From Undibacterium pigrum (GTDB taxonomy: Bacteria > Pseudomonadota > Gammaproteobacteria > Burkholderiales > Burkholderiaceae_D): a stretch of 64,000 nucleotides of DNA. Positions within the stretch are counted from its first letter, which is position 1, and every line of letters starts with the position of its first letter. Below the pieces are notes generated by a model. That model was not told the DNA's origin. It did no database searches and saw nothing but the letters and a program-made list of their open reading frames with translations. This document shows, in pieces, positions 42,755-52,462 of the stretch. The stretch is taken from the NCBI RefSeq assembly GCF_003201815.1, contig NZ_QJKB01000002.1:652941-716940 (forward strand), written 5' to 3'. The position numbers and the translations under genes are program-made.

Positions 42755-43801
42755 ATGAAAGAAAAGAATCAAGTGGCGACGATCAAGGATGTAGCCCGCC
42801 TGGCGGGTGTGGGATTAGGGACGGCTTCGCGCGTGGTCAGCGGCAAGGGTTCCGTGTCGGCAAAAACTGGGGAGCGCGTCAGGAAGGCAATAGCAGAACT
42901 GGATTTCCGCCCCTCCCATGCGGCACGCAGCCTGCTGTCCGGCAATTCGCAAATGATAGGCGTGTACATCCCTGTGCTCAAAGGCACGTTTTATATGCCT
43001 ATCCTGCAATCCATCGATACTGAATTGCGTCTGGCGGGCCTGCATATGGTGGTTGCCTTTGGCGTAGGTATAGGGGATGAGCGGCGTCAAGGTATCGAGG
43101 GCATAGAATTTTTGATGGAGCGTGGTTGTGATGGTCTCATCGTCATGAGTAACGTGTTGACGGATGAAGATTTCTCCATCCTTGGCCCCAAGCGTGACCG
43201 CCTGGTAGTTCTGAATCACGAGTCAGAAACCATTGCTGACCAATGCTTTGCTGCTGACCATACCTATGGCGGCGTCCTGGCTGCGCGTGCCTTGCTGGAA
43301 TATAAGCATAAGAAAATTGCGGTCATTGCCGGACCTGCTGCTTCACCCGACAACGTGGAACGTATCAATGGCTTCCTCGGTGAGTTGGGCCAGGCTGGCA
43401 TCAAGACCGCAGATATGTGGATAGCCGAGAGTGATTTTTCTCCCGAAGGTGGCTGGAATTGTGCCAAGGAATTGCTGGAATCCGGCCATGCTTTCACCGC
43501 CCTGTTTTGCGCCAATGATGAAATGGCCCTGGGGGCCTTGTCTTACTTCCAGCAAGCCGGTATCTCGGTGCCGCATGATGTCTCCGTGATTGGCTACGAT
43601 GACACCATCAGCGCAGCCTATGCCGCACCGCCGCTGACCTCTGTGCATATACCCTGGCGTGACGTAACGCTTAGTGCATTGAATGAATTATTGAACCGTT
43701 GCTATGATATGAAGCGACCGGTGGTGCGTGATTATCCTATCAAGCTGACCATGCGCGCTTCCCTGGCCAGGCCTGCGGCCCAGAAGCGTAAAGCAGGTTG
43801 A
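42755..43801 (+). CDS. LacI family transcriptional repressor
   Basis: This 348-residue protein has a LacI helix-turn-helix and hinge (about 8-62: ATIKDVARLAGVGLGTASRVV, then RPSHAARSL). A periplasmic-binding-like sugar-sensing domain follows (about 68-340: FCANDEMALGALS, VIGYDDT). It sits between the ABC importer and the GH1 gene. Four LacI-type palindromes lie upstream of the importer, the GH1 gene and the receptor operon, so it is very probably the local repressor of all three. The inducer is likely a beta-glucan oligosaccharide or glucose derivative. Confidence 0.92.
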   Translation: MKEKNQVATIKDVARLAGVGLGTASRVVSGKGSVSAKTGERVRKAIAELDFRPSHAARSLLSGNSQMIGVYIPVLKGTFYMPILQSIDTELRLAGLHMVVAFGVGIGDERRQGIEGIEFLMERGCDGLIVMSNVLTDEDFSILGPKRDRLVVLNHESETIADQCFAADHTYGGVLAARALLEYKHKKIAVIAGPAASPDNVERINGFLGELGQAGIKTADMWIAESDFSPEGGWNCAKELLESGHAFTALFCANDEMALGALSYFQQAGISVPHDVSVIGYDDTISAAYAAPPLTSVHIPWRDVTLSALNELLNRCYDMKRPVVRDYPIKLTMRASLARPAAQKRKAG

Positions 43802-43861
43802 TGTGTGATTTCGCTTAATTGGAAATTTGGAAATCGGTATTAGCCGGGAATCCCTGCATTT

Positions 43862-43944
43862 TGTAGGAGCGGCTTTAGCCGCGAACGATGTGCCGTGACG
43901 ATCATTGCTACGTATCAAAATTCGCGGCTCAAGCCGCTCCTACA
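43862..43944. repeat. REP-like inverted repeat
   Basis: The arms 43862-43885 and 43921-43944 pair at 23 of 24 positions. Each arm is itself a small hairpin built on GCGGCTTTAGCCGC or its variant. The TGTAGGAGCGGC edge is familiar from REP repeats of many proteobacteria. It lies 60 bases after the repressor stop. Confidence 0.75.
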
Positions 43945-44084
43945 GAGGATAGATACGTCGTTGTGACTTCAAGCAGTGCTGATGGAATAAATAGATTTCC
44001 CGGCAGAATGTGTTGTGGAAATACTGCAAATAAATTTAAAAAGAATGAATGGAACTTCTTGACTGTCCATTTTTTTTATGAAAA

Positions 44085-44102
44085 AATGGAAACCTTTCCA
44101 TT
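44085..44102. promoter_or_regulatory. LacI-type operator 1 of the GH1 gene
   Basis: AATGGAAACCTTTCCATT: perfect 8-bp arms around a CC centre. It is related in core to the sites at 38425, 44424 and 46021. Confidence 0.65.
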
Positions 44103-44146
44103 AAATATAAATGCAATTAATATAAATGCAATTAATATAAATGGAA
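44103..44146. repeat. 15-bp tandem repeat
   Basis: AATATAAATGCAATT is repeated almost three times directly after operator 1; the last unit changes to ATGGAAT. Such AT-rich phased repeats can bend DNA or act as an UP-type element. Confidence 0.6.
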
Positions 44147-44423
44147 TGATTCACTGAGTATTGCAGTCGTGGTAAGTACAGAAGTCGGGAATTCAGCTCG
44201 CTGCTTTACCAGGTTTTGAAACACTGCGGGCAGTAATTTCGCAATCAAACAGCCTGAGCCTGTGGCGTGTGTATTTGCTTCTGGCAGAGTGGAATGGCAA
44301 GTGCTTGAACGAGTCGTTAAATACCTTGAAAACTATGTGGCTGCAGGCTGGCAAGAAACACTGGTAAAAGTTTGCATGAAAAGAAAAATGATGAGTAGCA
44401 GCTACTCAAAATTTTTTAATCGC

Positions 44424-44443
44424 AATTGGAAACGTTTCCAATT
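44424..44443. promoter_or_regulatory. LacI-type operator 2 of the GH1 gene
   Basis: AATTGGAAACGTTTCCAATT is a perfect 20-bp palindrome 37 bases before the GH1 start. It is the best operator match of the locus. Confidence 0.78.
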
Positions 44444-44479
44444 AATCTTACCTTCAATTATTGATTTGATTCACCTTTA

Positions 44480-45928
44480 GTGAGTACGCAAAATATGAGC
44501 AAAAGTCTTCTTCATCCTGGCGCGGCACTTGGTTTGCAGTTGCGGCGCACAGACTTCAATAGCGACTTCCTGTGGGGCACGGCAACTTCTGCATATCAGA
44601 TAGAAGGAGCCGCAGCAGAAGGTGGCAGGGTAGCCTCTATCTGGGACAGTTTCTGTGAACAGCCAGGAACGATACGCGATGGCAGCAATGGCTCCATGGC
44701 TTGCGATCATTATCATCACTGGCCAGAAGACCTGGACATAGCACAAAACCTCGGCAGCAATGCCTATCGCTTTTCCATCTCCTGGCCACGCATATTTTCC
44801 AGTCCGGGCAGTGCCCCCAATCCCGAAGGGCTGGCATTTTATTCACGTCTGGTAGACGGCATGCTGGAACGCGGCCTGCAACCATGGGCCACGCTATACC
44901 ACTGGGATTTGCCACAATACCTGCAAGACCAGGGCGGCTGGCTGCAACGTGATACGGCGCATGCCTTTGTTGAATTTGCTGATGTCATGAGTAAACATCT
45001 GGGTGACAGGGTCAAGCACTGGATTACCCATAATGAACCATGGTGTACCGCCATGCTGGGTCATGCCGATGGCATACATGCGCCCGGCATTAAAGACTTC
45101 AAGACTGCCATACAGGTATGCCACCACGTACTGTTGTCCCATGGTCTGGCGACACCTGTGATCCGTGCCAATGTCCCGGACGCCAGGGTAGGCCTGGCCC
45201 TGAATCTCCACCCCATCTCAGCGGCCAGCGACAAACCGGAAGATTTTGCCGCGGCACGCCTGCATGATGGCTTGCGCAACCGCTGGTATCTCGATCCCTT
45301 GTATGGACGTGGTTATCCGCAAGACGTATGGCAGGCGCTGGGAGCATATGCGCCCACCGTGCAGGATGGCGACATGCAGGCCATGGCTGTTTCCACGGAC
45401 TTTCTGGGCGTGAATTTTTACTTCCCTGAAATCATAGAACATGCACCCGGCGCTTCACCATTGAATACGCGCCTGGTCGAAGCCGTTGGTGTAGAGCGCA
45501 CCGCCTTTGGCTGGGAAATTGCACCGGAAGGCATGACCAGTTTGCTGAAACGCATACAGGACGATTACCAGCCACACGCCATGTACATCACAGAAAACGG
45601 CGCTACCTATGACGATCATATAGACGCCAATGGTGAGGTGAGGGATGAGTTGCGGCGTGATTACCTGATACGCCATCTGCTGGCCGTCAGGGAGGCAATA
45701 CGCCTGGGCTGTCAGGTCAAAGGCTACTTCCTCTGGAGTTTGCTGGATAATTTTGAATGGGCAGAAGGTTGTTCGCGTCGCTTCGGCATCGTCTACGTCG
45801 ATTTTGCCACGCAAGAACGCATACCTAAGCTGAGCGCATATTGGTACAGGGACTTTCTGTCACAGGCTGACATTTCAGCAGAGAGCCGTAGTTTGACAAC
45901 ACCACTCAGGGCATCCTCAGCAGCATGA
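44480..45928 (+). CDS. GH1 family beta-glucosidase
   Basis: This 482-residue cytoplasmic enzyme has no signal peptide. The GH1 barrel starts with FLWGTATSAYQIEGA. It has the acid/base in THNEPW (E186), the nucleophile in ITENGA (E372) and the sugar-binding DNFEWAEG near the C-terminus. It splits beta-glucosides brought in by the ABC importer to glucose. The start is a GTG at 44480; an ATG at 44495 is an alternative. It has its own control region with two LacI-type operators and precedes the receptor-hydrolase operon. Confidence 0.93.
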   Translation: MSTQNMSKSLLHPGAALGLQLRRTDFNSDFLWGTATSAYQIEGAAAEGGRVASIWDSFCEQPGTIRDGSNGSMACDHYHHWPEDLDIAQNLGSNAYRFSISWPRIFSSPGSAPNPEGLAFYSRLVDGMLERGLQPWATLYHWDLPQYLQDQGGWLQRDTAHAFVEFADVMSKHLGDRVKHWITHNEPWCTAMLGHADGIHAPGIKDFKTAIQVCHHVLLSHGLATPVIRANVPDARVGLALNLHPISAASDKPEDFAAARLHDGLRNRWYLDPLYGRGYPQDVWQALGAYAPTVQDGDMQAMAVSTDFLGVNFYFPEIIEHAPGASPLNTRLVEAVGVERTAFGWEIAPEGMTSLLKRIQDDYQPHAMYITENGATYDDHIDANGEVRDELRRDYLIRHLLAVREAIRLGCQVKGYFLWSLLDNFEWAEGCSRRFGIVYVDFATQERIPKLSAYWYRDFLSQADISAESRSLTTPLRASSAA

Positions 45929-46020
45929 GTTCGTCAGCAAAACTTCGTCTGCTGGCGCAGTGCAGGATGCATTTTCATTGACAAACAGAAACGGGGGTTG
46001 CACTATGTTTTTTCGATAAA

Positions 46021-46037
46021 ATTGGAAACCTTCCCAT
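46021..46037. promoter_or_regulatory. LacI-type operator of the TonB receptor operon
   Basis: ATTGGAAACCTTCCCAT is an imperfect copy of the locus palindrome. It lies 170 bases before the receptor start in the 278-base gap after the GH1 gene. Confidence 0.55.
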
Positions 46038-46206
46038 AAAATGGGGCTAGCAAGACAGTGTTTTCAGCAGGACATGTGCATGGTGCGAAAGACACCAGCC
46101 AAAAATACCAGTAAAAAAATACCAGTAAACCCGCCATGCAAATTCATGTGCGGACCACGGCGACCGCCAGCGCGCGCCGATAACTGAAAATAATATGGGA
46201 GACATG

Positions 46207-48906
46207 ATGTTTCATCAAATAACCAAGCGTACCCTGATCAGCCTGGCAGTCGCCAGCGCCTGCGCACAATTGACGACATACACCTGGGCACAAGATCAGG
46301 AAAACAGCAAAACAGTAGAAGTCGACAGCAAATCCAAAACAAAAAAAGCAGATGCAGATAAATCTGAAGTACAGGAAGTCACCGTTACTGCCACTCGTCG
46401 CGCCACATCTTTATTAAAAACACCATTGGCTGTCACCGCCTTCAGCCAGGAAAAACTGAGCAAGCAAGGTATCACCAATTTGTCTGGCATCTCTGGCGAA
46501 TTGCCAAACGTGCAGATGGATGGCCAGGCCAATGACTCAGCCGTCAAGATCACCATACGCGGCATTACCGCCACCAATTTCACCGAGATTGGTGACCCGT
46601 CCGCAGGCTTGCATATCGATGGCTTGTACTCGCCACGCCCGCAAGGTGCGCAGGCACTGATGTTTGACCTGGATCAGGTCGAAGTCTTGCGTGGCCCGCA
46701 AGGTACTTTGTTTGGCCGTAATTCCACTGCAGGCAGTATCAATATCATCCCGGCCAAGCCAGAATTTGGTTCTACCTACGGTAGTGCTTCATTTGAAACC
46801 GGCAGCCTGAATCTGCGCAATCTCAATGTCATACAGAATATCGCAGTCGGTGACAATCTGGCCTTGCGCGCTACCCTGATGAAAGTGACGAGAGACAGTC
46901 CGTTCAACCAGATGCAGGATTTCTCTGAAGCGAATGTCCCGGCGCTGGGCTGGAAACCGGATGGAATACCTGACGTGACCCAGCGCTTTAATAGCAAAGT
47001 CTCCAAGGCTGATGGCTATAATAATCAGAACCAGTGGGCAGGCCGGCTGGCTGCCAGGCTGAAAGTCAATAATGACCTGGAATGGCAACTCGCTTATGAA
47101 CACTTCCAGGATTCTGGTGCCGGTTACATAGGCATGCGTGATTGCGATCAGTCTGCTGGTACGCGCTGGGCTTGTGTACGCGGTCAATATGATGTGCTCA
47201 TCAATGTGCCAGGCAAAGTGGATATGTCGATAGACACAGTACGTTCCAAGGCCATCTGGAACATGAACAAGAACACCACGCTGGAATATGGTTTTGTCTA
47301 CGCGAACCAGAAACGCAGCCAGTTGCATGATGATGATGGCGGTGTTTCACCCTATGCGTTTGAGGTCACTGGTCGCAATCCTGTAGATGGCAACTGGTCA
47401 GTCTGGCCTATCTCGGATAACCTCACGCGTACGCTGGACTCCAAATACCTGTCCACCGTACACGAGCTGCAAATGAAGCAGAGTTTTGATAACTGGCAGT
47501 ATGTAGCTGGCGCATTCTGGATGCATGAAAAGAACGCCATCAACTTTGGCCAGGAACAAATGCACTATGGTCCCAATAATATCCCTATCAGCCAGTTCTA
47601 TGCTCAGCCTGACCGTCAGATAGATTCCAAGGCCCTGTTCGCGCAGGCAGACTGGAAATTCACACCGGTCTGGACCGCCACGGTGGGCGCACGCTACACA
47701 CGTGATACCAAGACCGACGTAGGCGGCATGAACTACGGCGGCAATAGCTGGGGCGGCCAAAGCTACGGCTATTACAACGGCATGTTTGATTACGGCACAC
47801 CAGGCACTGACAGTTACCGTACACCAAACGGCAATCAGATCACGCCACAGATGGGCACGCTGGGTGGAGCCGCCGCTTATGCAGGTTATGGCCCCGGCAC
47901 CAATAATGACCATAGCGACAGCTGGAGCAAAGGCACTTACCGCCTGGGCCTGCAAGCGCAACTGACGCCAAGCGACATGGTGTATGCAGCCCTGGCTACC
48001 GGCTATAAATCTGGCGGCTTTGGTGACCGCACCAACAAGTGCGGCCAGACTACCTGCGTGTACGGTGACAACAAGAAAGAGCAGATTACCTATCTGACCT
48101 ACAAGCCAGAGACAGTCACCAATTTTGAACTGGGTTACAAGGGCAAATTGCTGGATAACCGTCTGGCGCTGTCAGTCGTCCTGTTCGCCATGCAGTACAA
48201 GGACATGCAGCAAACCGGCAGCAACTTCCTGGCCAAAGTCACTACGCCCGACAATTTGCCATGCCCTTCATGGGCACCAACTTGTGATGTGGCAACTGCG
48301 TGGCAAACCGTCAACGTCGCCAAGGTCAACTTGTCAGGCATAGAGACTGAGTGGGACTATCGTCCATGGCCGGGTGCCAAACTGGGTGGCTTCTTCAGTT
48401 ACCTGAAAAGCGTGATCCATGATTATGATTCTTATGATGATGGTTACGCCTGTGACCAGCGTGCAGAATTTGGTGCAATTCCCTGCCCGGCAGTTTATCT
48501 GGGTACTGATGACAGGTTGCGTGGCCGCCGTGCCTACAACCTCGAAGGCAATCAAATGCCGAATGCACCCAAGTTCACCTTTGGCATGAACTTCTCACAA
48601 GAGTTTGCGCTTGATAACGGCTACACTCTGACACCATGGATAGGCATGCGCTGGCAAGACAAGGTTTACTTTGACTTGCGCAATTTTGAAAATGCCCATA
48701 TCGGTCTGACACAAAAAGCCTATGCCAAGGGCGATGTGTCACTCAAACTGGTGGCACCAAATGACAAATGGTTTATCGAAGCCTATGTACGTAACTTCAC
48801 CGATGCCAAGGCCAAAACCAATGGCTGGAATGCAGGCGGTGGCAAGATGGGGGCCAGTTATATAGACCAGCGTTCTTTTGGTATCAAGGTCGGTGCCAGT
48901 TATTAA
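46207..48906 (+). CDS. TonB-dependent receptor for beta-glucan oligosaccharides
   Basis: This outer-membrane receptor of about 899 residues has a signal peptide ending at TYTWA-Q, a Lys/Ser-rich spacer and a TonB-box-like VQEVTVTATRR. The plug follows (SAVKITIRGIT, VEVLRGPQGTLFGRNSTAGSI), then a barrel ending in FGIKVGASY. Its plug is of a different subgroup from the receptors at 5468 and 15539. Among three nearby ATGs the one at 46207 is five bases after GGGAG. It heads a five-gene operon with GH16, GH3, glucokinase and a sugar permease, so the ligand is inferred to be a beta-1,3-glucan fragment. Confidence 0.9.
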   Translation: MFHQITKRTLISLAVASACAQLTTYTWAQDQENSKTVEVDSKSKTKKADADKSEVQEVTVTATRRATSLLKTPLAVTAFSQEKLSKQGITNLSGISGELPNVQMDGQANDSAVKITIRGITATNFTEIGDPSAGLHIDGLYSPRPQGAQALMFDLDQVEVLRGPQGTLFGRNSTAGSINIIPAKPEFGSTYGSASFETGSLNLRNLNVIQNIAVGDNLALRATLMKVTRDSPFNQMQDFSEANVPALGWKPDGIPDVTQRFNSKVSKADGYNNQNQWAGRLAARLKVNNDLEWQLAYEHFQDSGAGYIGMRDCDQSAGTRWACVRGQYDVLINVPGKVDMSIDTVRSKAIWNMNKNTTLEYGFVYANQKRSQLHDDDGGVSPYAFEVTGRNPVDGNWSVWPISDNLTRTLDSKYLSTVHELQMKQSFDNWQYVAGAFWMHEKNAINFGQEQMHYGPNNIPISQFYAQPDRQIDSKALFAQADWKFTPVWTATVGARYTRDTKTDVGGMNYGGNSWGGQSYGYYNGMFDYGTPGTDSYRTPNGNQITPQMGTLGGAAAYAGYGPGTNNDHSDSWSKGTYRLGLQAQLTPSDMVYAALATGYKSGGFGDRTNKCGQTTCVYGDNKKEQITYLTYKPETVTNFELGYKGKLLDNRLALSVVLFAMQYKDMQQTGSNFLAKVTTPDNLPCPSWAPTCDVATAWQTVNVAKVNLSGIETEWDYRPWPGAKLGGFFSYLKSVIHDYDSYDDGYACDQRAEFGAIPCPAVYLGTDDRLRGRRAYNLEGNQMPNAPKFTFGMNFSQEFALDNGYTLTPWIGMRWQDKVYFDLRNFENAHIGLTQKAYAKGDVSLKLVAPNDKWFIEAYVRNFTDAKAKTNGWNAGGGKMGASYIDQRSFGIKVGASY

Positions 48907-48970
48907 GCAAGTGATGGCCTGATGGAGGCAATCGCATCCATCAGGTTTCTTATCTTGAAAAGCAGACAGC

Positions 48971-49801
48971 ATGAAAAAACAAATTTCCTTGCACGCATGT
49001 TTGACGTACTTGAGTTTGTTATTGCTCACCGCTTGTGGTGGCAGCAACAACCTTGTTCAAACGCAAGTCACACCCAGTTTGCAGCAAGGCTGGGAGCTGG
49101 TCTGGGCTGATGAATTTGCTGCCGATAAACTGGATTTGCAAAGCTGGCAGATAGAAACTGGCGGCCATGGCTGGGGTAACCATGAGCTTGAAAATTATAC
49201 AGGCCGCCAGGAAAACCTCAGACTGGAAAATGGCATGCTGGTCATTGAAGCCAGGCAAGAAAAATTTGGTGGCAGTGACTATACCTCAGCACGCATCAAG
49301 ACCGCTGGTTTGCGTGAATTTACTTATGGCCGTTTCGAGGCACGTATCAAGATACCGGCAGGCCAGGGTATCTGGCCTGCATTCTGGCTGCTGGGAGCAG
49401 AGTCTGCGACAGCTGGTTGGCCAGAGCGCGGCGAAATCGACATTATGGAAAACATAGGCAAGGAGCCCGCAACCAGCTATGCCACCCTGCATGGGCCAGG
49501 CTATTATGGCGCTACCGGTTTTGGCGGTTTGAAAAAAATCGCACAGGGCAAACTGGCTGATGATTTTCACATTTATTCCGTCGAGTGGGATGCGACGCAG
49601 ATACGCTGGTATCTCGATGGTCAGTTGTATCATCAGGCCAGCCCTGCAACAGTACCTGGCAAGTGGGTATTCGATCACGGATTTTTCATTATCCTGAATC
49701 TTGCCATAGGCGGTGACTGGCCGGGCGCGCCGGATGCCAGCACCAGGTTCCCGCAACAGATGCTGGTGGATTATGTGCGCGTATATAAAAGAAAAACCTG
49801 A
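48971..49801 (+). CDS. GH16 endo-beta-1,3-glucanase lipoprotein
   Basis: This 276-residue protein has a lipobox LLTAC with lipid site C22, and the GH16 jelly-roll starts at WELVWADEF. The catalytic motif GEIDIMENIG gives E155 (nucleophile), D157 and E160 (acid/base). The motif with Met between Ile and Glu is the laminarinase (beta-1,3-glucanase) form. It most likely acts at the outer membrane and feeds the receptor encoded 64 bases upstream. Length is that of a single catalytic domain with no binding module. Confidence 0.92.
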   Translation: MKKQISLHACLTYLSLLLLTACGGSNNLVQTQVTPSLQQGWELVWADEFAADKLDLQSWQIETGGHGWGNHELENYTGRQENLRLENGMLVIEARQEKFGGSDYTSARIKTAGLREFTYGRFEARIKIPAGQGIWPAFWLLGAESATAGWPERGEIDIMENIGKEPATSYATLHGPGYYGATGFGGLKKIAQGKLADDFHIYSVEWDATQIRWYLDGQLYHQASPATVPGKWVFDHGFFIILNLAIGGDWPGAPDASTRFPQQMLVDYVRVYKRKT

Positions 49802-49888
49802 ACGCAGGATAAAGAAGTAAAAGCTGGACATCATCAATAAAGAGACAAAAGCGGATCAACAGATTCCTTCCATAATAAAGAGCACACC

Positions 49889-52462
49889 ATGATGAATTTG
49901 AAGCACAAGACCATACATCTCAGTTCTGCCATCTTGCTGGTCTGCGGAGCAGGCCATGTCGCTGCGGCAGATATCACAAACCAGTACGGACCGGGGAAGA
50001 TGCCGGACAAAAATCTCGCTGCCTGGCCTGCTGTCCAGAGCGTCATCAGCAAAGACCCGGCTATCGAGGCAAAGGCCGCGGCCATCGTCGCAGGCATGAC
50101 GCTGGAACAAAAAATAGGCCAGATGACGCAACCGGAAATCAAATCGATTACGCCGGATGATGTGCGCCGCTATTACCTGGGCTCAGTATTGAATGGTGGC
50201 GGCAGCTGGCCAGACCGCAATAACAAACATGGCACAGCGGCTGACTGGGTCGCGTTGGCTGACAAATATTATGAAGCGTCGATGGCAACTGACATGGCTG
50301 TCAAAGTGCCTGTGGTCTGGGGCATCGATGCGATACATGGCAATAGCAATGTCTATGGCGCGACTCTGTTCCCGCACAATATCGGTCTGGGCGCTGCCCA
50401 TAACCCGCAACTGGCTGCACAGATAGGTCGTTCCATGGGCAAGTCTGTGCGTGCCACTGGCATCGCCTGGGTATTTGGCCCTACGCTGGCAGTGGTGCGT
50501 GACGACAGATGGGGCCGCACTTATGAAAGTTTTTCTGAAGACGGTGCACTGGTACGCCAGTATGCGGGCGAGTATGTCAAAGGCCTGCAAGGTGCTTTCA
50601 TGGATGATGGCAATGTAATCGCCACCGCCAAGCATTTCATGGGTGATGGCGGTACGGATCAGGGCAAGGACAGGGGTGTGAATTTGTCCACCAATGCGCA
50701 GATGCTCAATACCCATGGGCAAGGCTATATGACTGCCCTTGCAGCAGGCGCACAAACCGTCATGGCATCCTACAATAGCTGGAATGATAAAGCCTCAGGT
50801 GCTGACTACGGCAAGATGCATGGCAGCAAGGCATTGCTGACTGATGTATTGAAAACAAAAATGGGCTTCGATGGTTTTGTGGTGACTGACTGGGATGGCA
50901 TAGGCGAAGTGCCAGGTTGCCGCAATGATAGCTGTGCACAAGCGATCAATGCCGGTATAGACATGGTCATGGTGCCGGATGCCTGGAAGGCATTTATCAG
51001 CAACACCATAGCCCAGGTCAAGTCTGGCGAAATACCCATGAGCAGGATAGATGATGCAGTGACGCGCATCATACGTGTCAAATTGCGTGCGGGCCTGTTC
51101 GGTAAAAAACCTTCTGACAATGTCCATGCAGGCAAGCCCGAGGCCTTGCAAGACCGCGAGCTGGCCAGACAGGCCGTGCGCGAATCGCTGGTCTTGTTGA
51201 AGAATGATGGCGCGACACTGCCACTGGCACGCAATAAAAAAATCCTGGTGGTTGGCAAGACTGCTGACGATATCTCCAACCAGACCGGCGGCTGGTCATT
51301 GACCTGGCAGGGTACGGACAATAAAAATGCAGACTTTCCGAACGCTGATTCCATATTGACAGGCATCAAGGCAGCTGTAGGTGAGGCTAACGTGGAATTT
51401 AGCGCAGATGGCAAGGGAGTGGATGTCAGCCGCTTTGATGCCGTGATTGCCGTCATCGGCGAAACACCGTATGCAGAAATGTATGGCGATATAGGCCCGG
51501 CTGGGACATTGCGTCATACAGGCCGTTATCCAGAAGACCTGGCAGTCTTGCAGGCAGTATCCGGCAAGGGCAAGCCAGTAGTGACCTTGTTTGTTTCTGG
51601 TCGCCCGTTATACGTAAATGACCTGCTCAATTTATCTGACAGCTTTGTCGCTGCCTGGTTGCCGGGATCAGAAGGCAAGGGCGTGGCCGATGTTTTATTC
51701 CGCAGTGCCGATGGCAAGCTGGCACATGATTTCAAGGGCACACTGTCATTCTCCTGGCCCAAATCTGTTTGCCAGACCAGCTTGAATTTTGATGAGACTA
51801 ACTACTCACCTCTTTTCAAACTCGGTTATGGCTTGAACTATTCCAGCAAGACAAAATTAGGAAAACTCGACAGCAAATATCCTTCCGGTGGCTGCGGCGT
51901 AACCAACGCTTATCCAGTCTTCAACCAGGCTGATCGTGCAACTTATCCGCTGTATGTTGTCAGTGGCAATGAACAGCAGGCAGTTGGTGCAGACCTGAAC
52001 CGCGTATTGAATATGCCCGGTATCAGCGTGCAAACTTCGCAAGTGAATAGCCAGCAAGACGCCAAGCTTGTCACTTGGAGTGGCGCAGCGAGGGTGGAAG
52101 CGCGTGCTGCTCAAGCCAGGGCCATCCCCGCTTTTGCCAGCAAGGATGGGGCGCTGACTTTCGATACCATCGTTGCCACTGCTCCGGCTGCAGCCGTCAC
52201 TCTTTCCATGCATTGCGGGAATAACTGTGCGGCTACTCTGGATGTGACAGAAGCCTTCAAGCGCCTGGCTGGGAAAAAAGAAAAACAGACAATCAAGATA
52301 CCGCTGTCCTGCTTTGTTGCCAAAGGTGTGAAATTGCAGCATGTTGATATTCCATTCAGCATCACTACCACATCGACATTTAGTGCTGCCTTCACCAATA
52401 TACAAATTACAGGTGGTGCAGCCAAAGACCCGGATGCTGTGCCTTGCGCAGAGTTGAAATGA
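49889..52462 (+). CDS. GH3 family beta-glucosidase / exo-glucanase
   Basis: This 857-residue exported enzyme has a signal peptide ending near HVAAA. The GH3 barrel (about 40-400) has KHFMGDGGTDQGKDRG and the nucleophile D334 in VVTDWDG. A second alpha/beta domain (about 420-630, LVLLKNDGATLPL) and an extra C-terminal beta domain (about 680-857) resembling the ExoP group follow. It would trim beta-glucan oligosaccharides from the non-reducing end in the periplasm. Its stop overlaps the glucokinase start by three bases, so its product glucose is linked directly to phosphorylation. Confidence 0.92.
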   Translation: MMNLKHKTIHLSSAILLVCGAGHVAAADITNQYGPGKMPDKNLAAWPAVQSVISKDPAIEAKAAAIVAGMTLEQKIGQMTQPEIKSITPDDVRRYYLGSVLNGGGSWPDRNNKHGTAADWVALADKYYEASMATDMAVKVPVVWGIDAIHGNSNVYGATLFPHNIGLGAAHNPQLAAQIGRSMGKSVRATGIAWVFGPTLAVVRDDRWGRTYESFSEDGALVRQYAGEYVKGLQGAFMDDGNVIATAKHFMGDGGTDQGKDRGVNLSTNAQMLNTHGQGYMTALAAGAQTVMASYNSWNDKASGADYGKMHGSKALLTDVLKTKMGFDGFVVTDWDGIGEVPGCRNDSCAQAINAGIDMVMVPDAWKAFISNTIAQVKSGEIPMSRIDDAVTRIIRVKLRAGLFGKKPSDNVHAGKPEALQDRELARQAVRESLVLLKNDGATLPLARNKKILVVGKTADDISNQTGGWSLTWQGTDNKNADFPNADSILTGIKAAVGEANVEFSADGKGVDVSRFDAVIAVIGETPYAEMYGDIGPAGTLRHTGRYPEDLAVLQAVSGKGKPVVTLFVSGRPLYVNDLLNLSDSFVAAWLPGSEGKGVADVLFRSADGKLAHDFKGTLSFSWPKSVCQTSLNFDETNYSPLFKLGYGLNYSSKTKLGKLDSKYPSGGCGVTNAYPVFNQADRATYPLYVVSGNEQQAVGADLNRVLNMPGISVQTSQVNSQQDAKLVTWSGAARVEARAAQARAIPAFASKDGALTFDTIVATAPAAAVTLSMHCGNNCAATLDVTEAFKRLAGKKEKQTIKIPLSCFVAKGVKLQHVDIPFSITTTSTFSAAFTNIQITGGAAKDPDAVPCAELK

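Larger units (their letters stand above)
43802..44479. promoter_or_regulatory. Long control region of the GH1 gene
   Basis: About 680 bases hold no supported gene. In order there are a REP-like double hairpin (43862-43944), a first LacI-type palindrome (44085-44102), a 15-base tandem repeat (44103-44146) and a perfect 20-base palindrome (44424-44443). Two operators 340 bases apart could allow DNA looping by a tetrameric or cooperating repressor. The open frame at 44262-44480 is judged non-coding. Confidence 0.6.

Noticed and set aside
44262-44480. 72-codon open frame before the GH1 gene
   Set aside because: It spans the perfect LacI-type operator and AT-rich promoter DNA, with no ribosome-binding site or family match.
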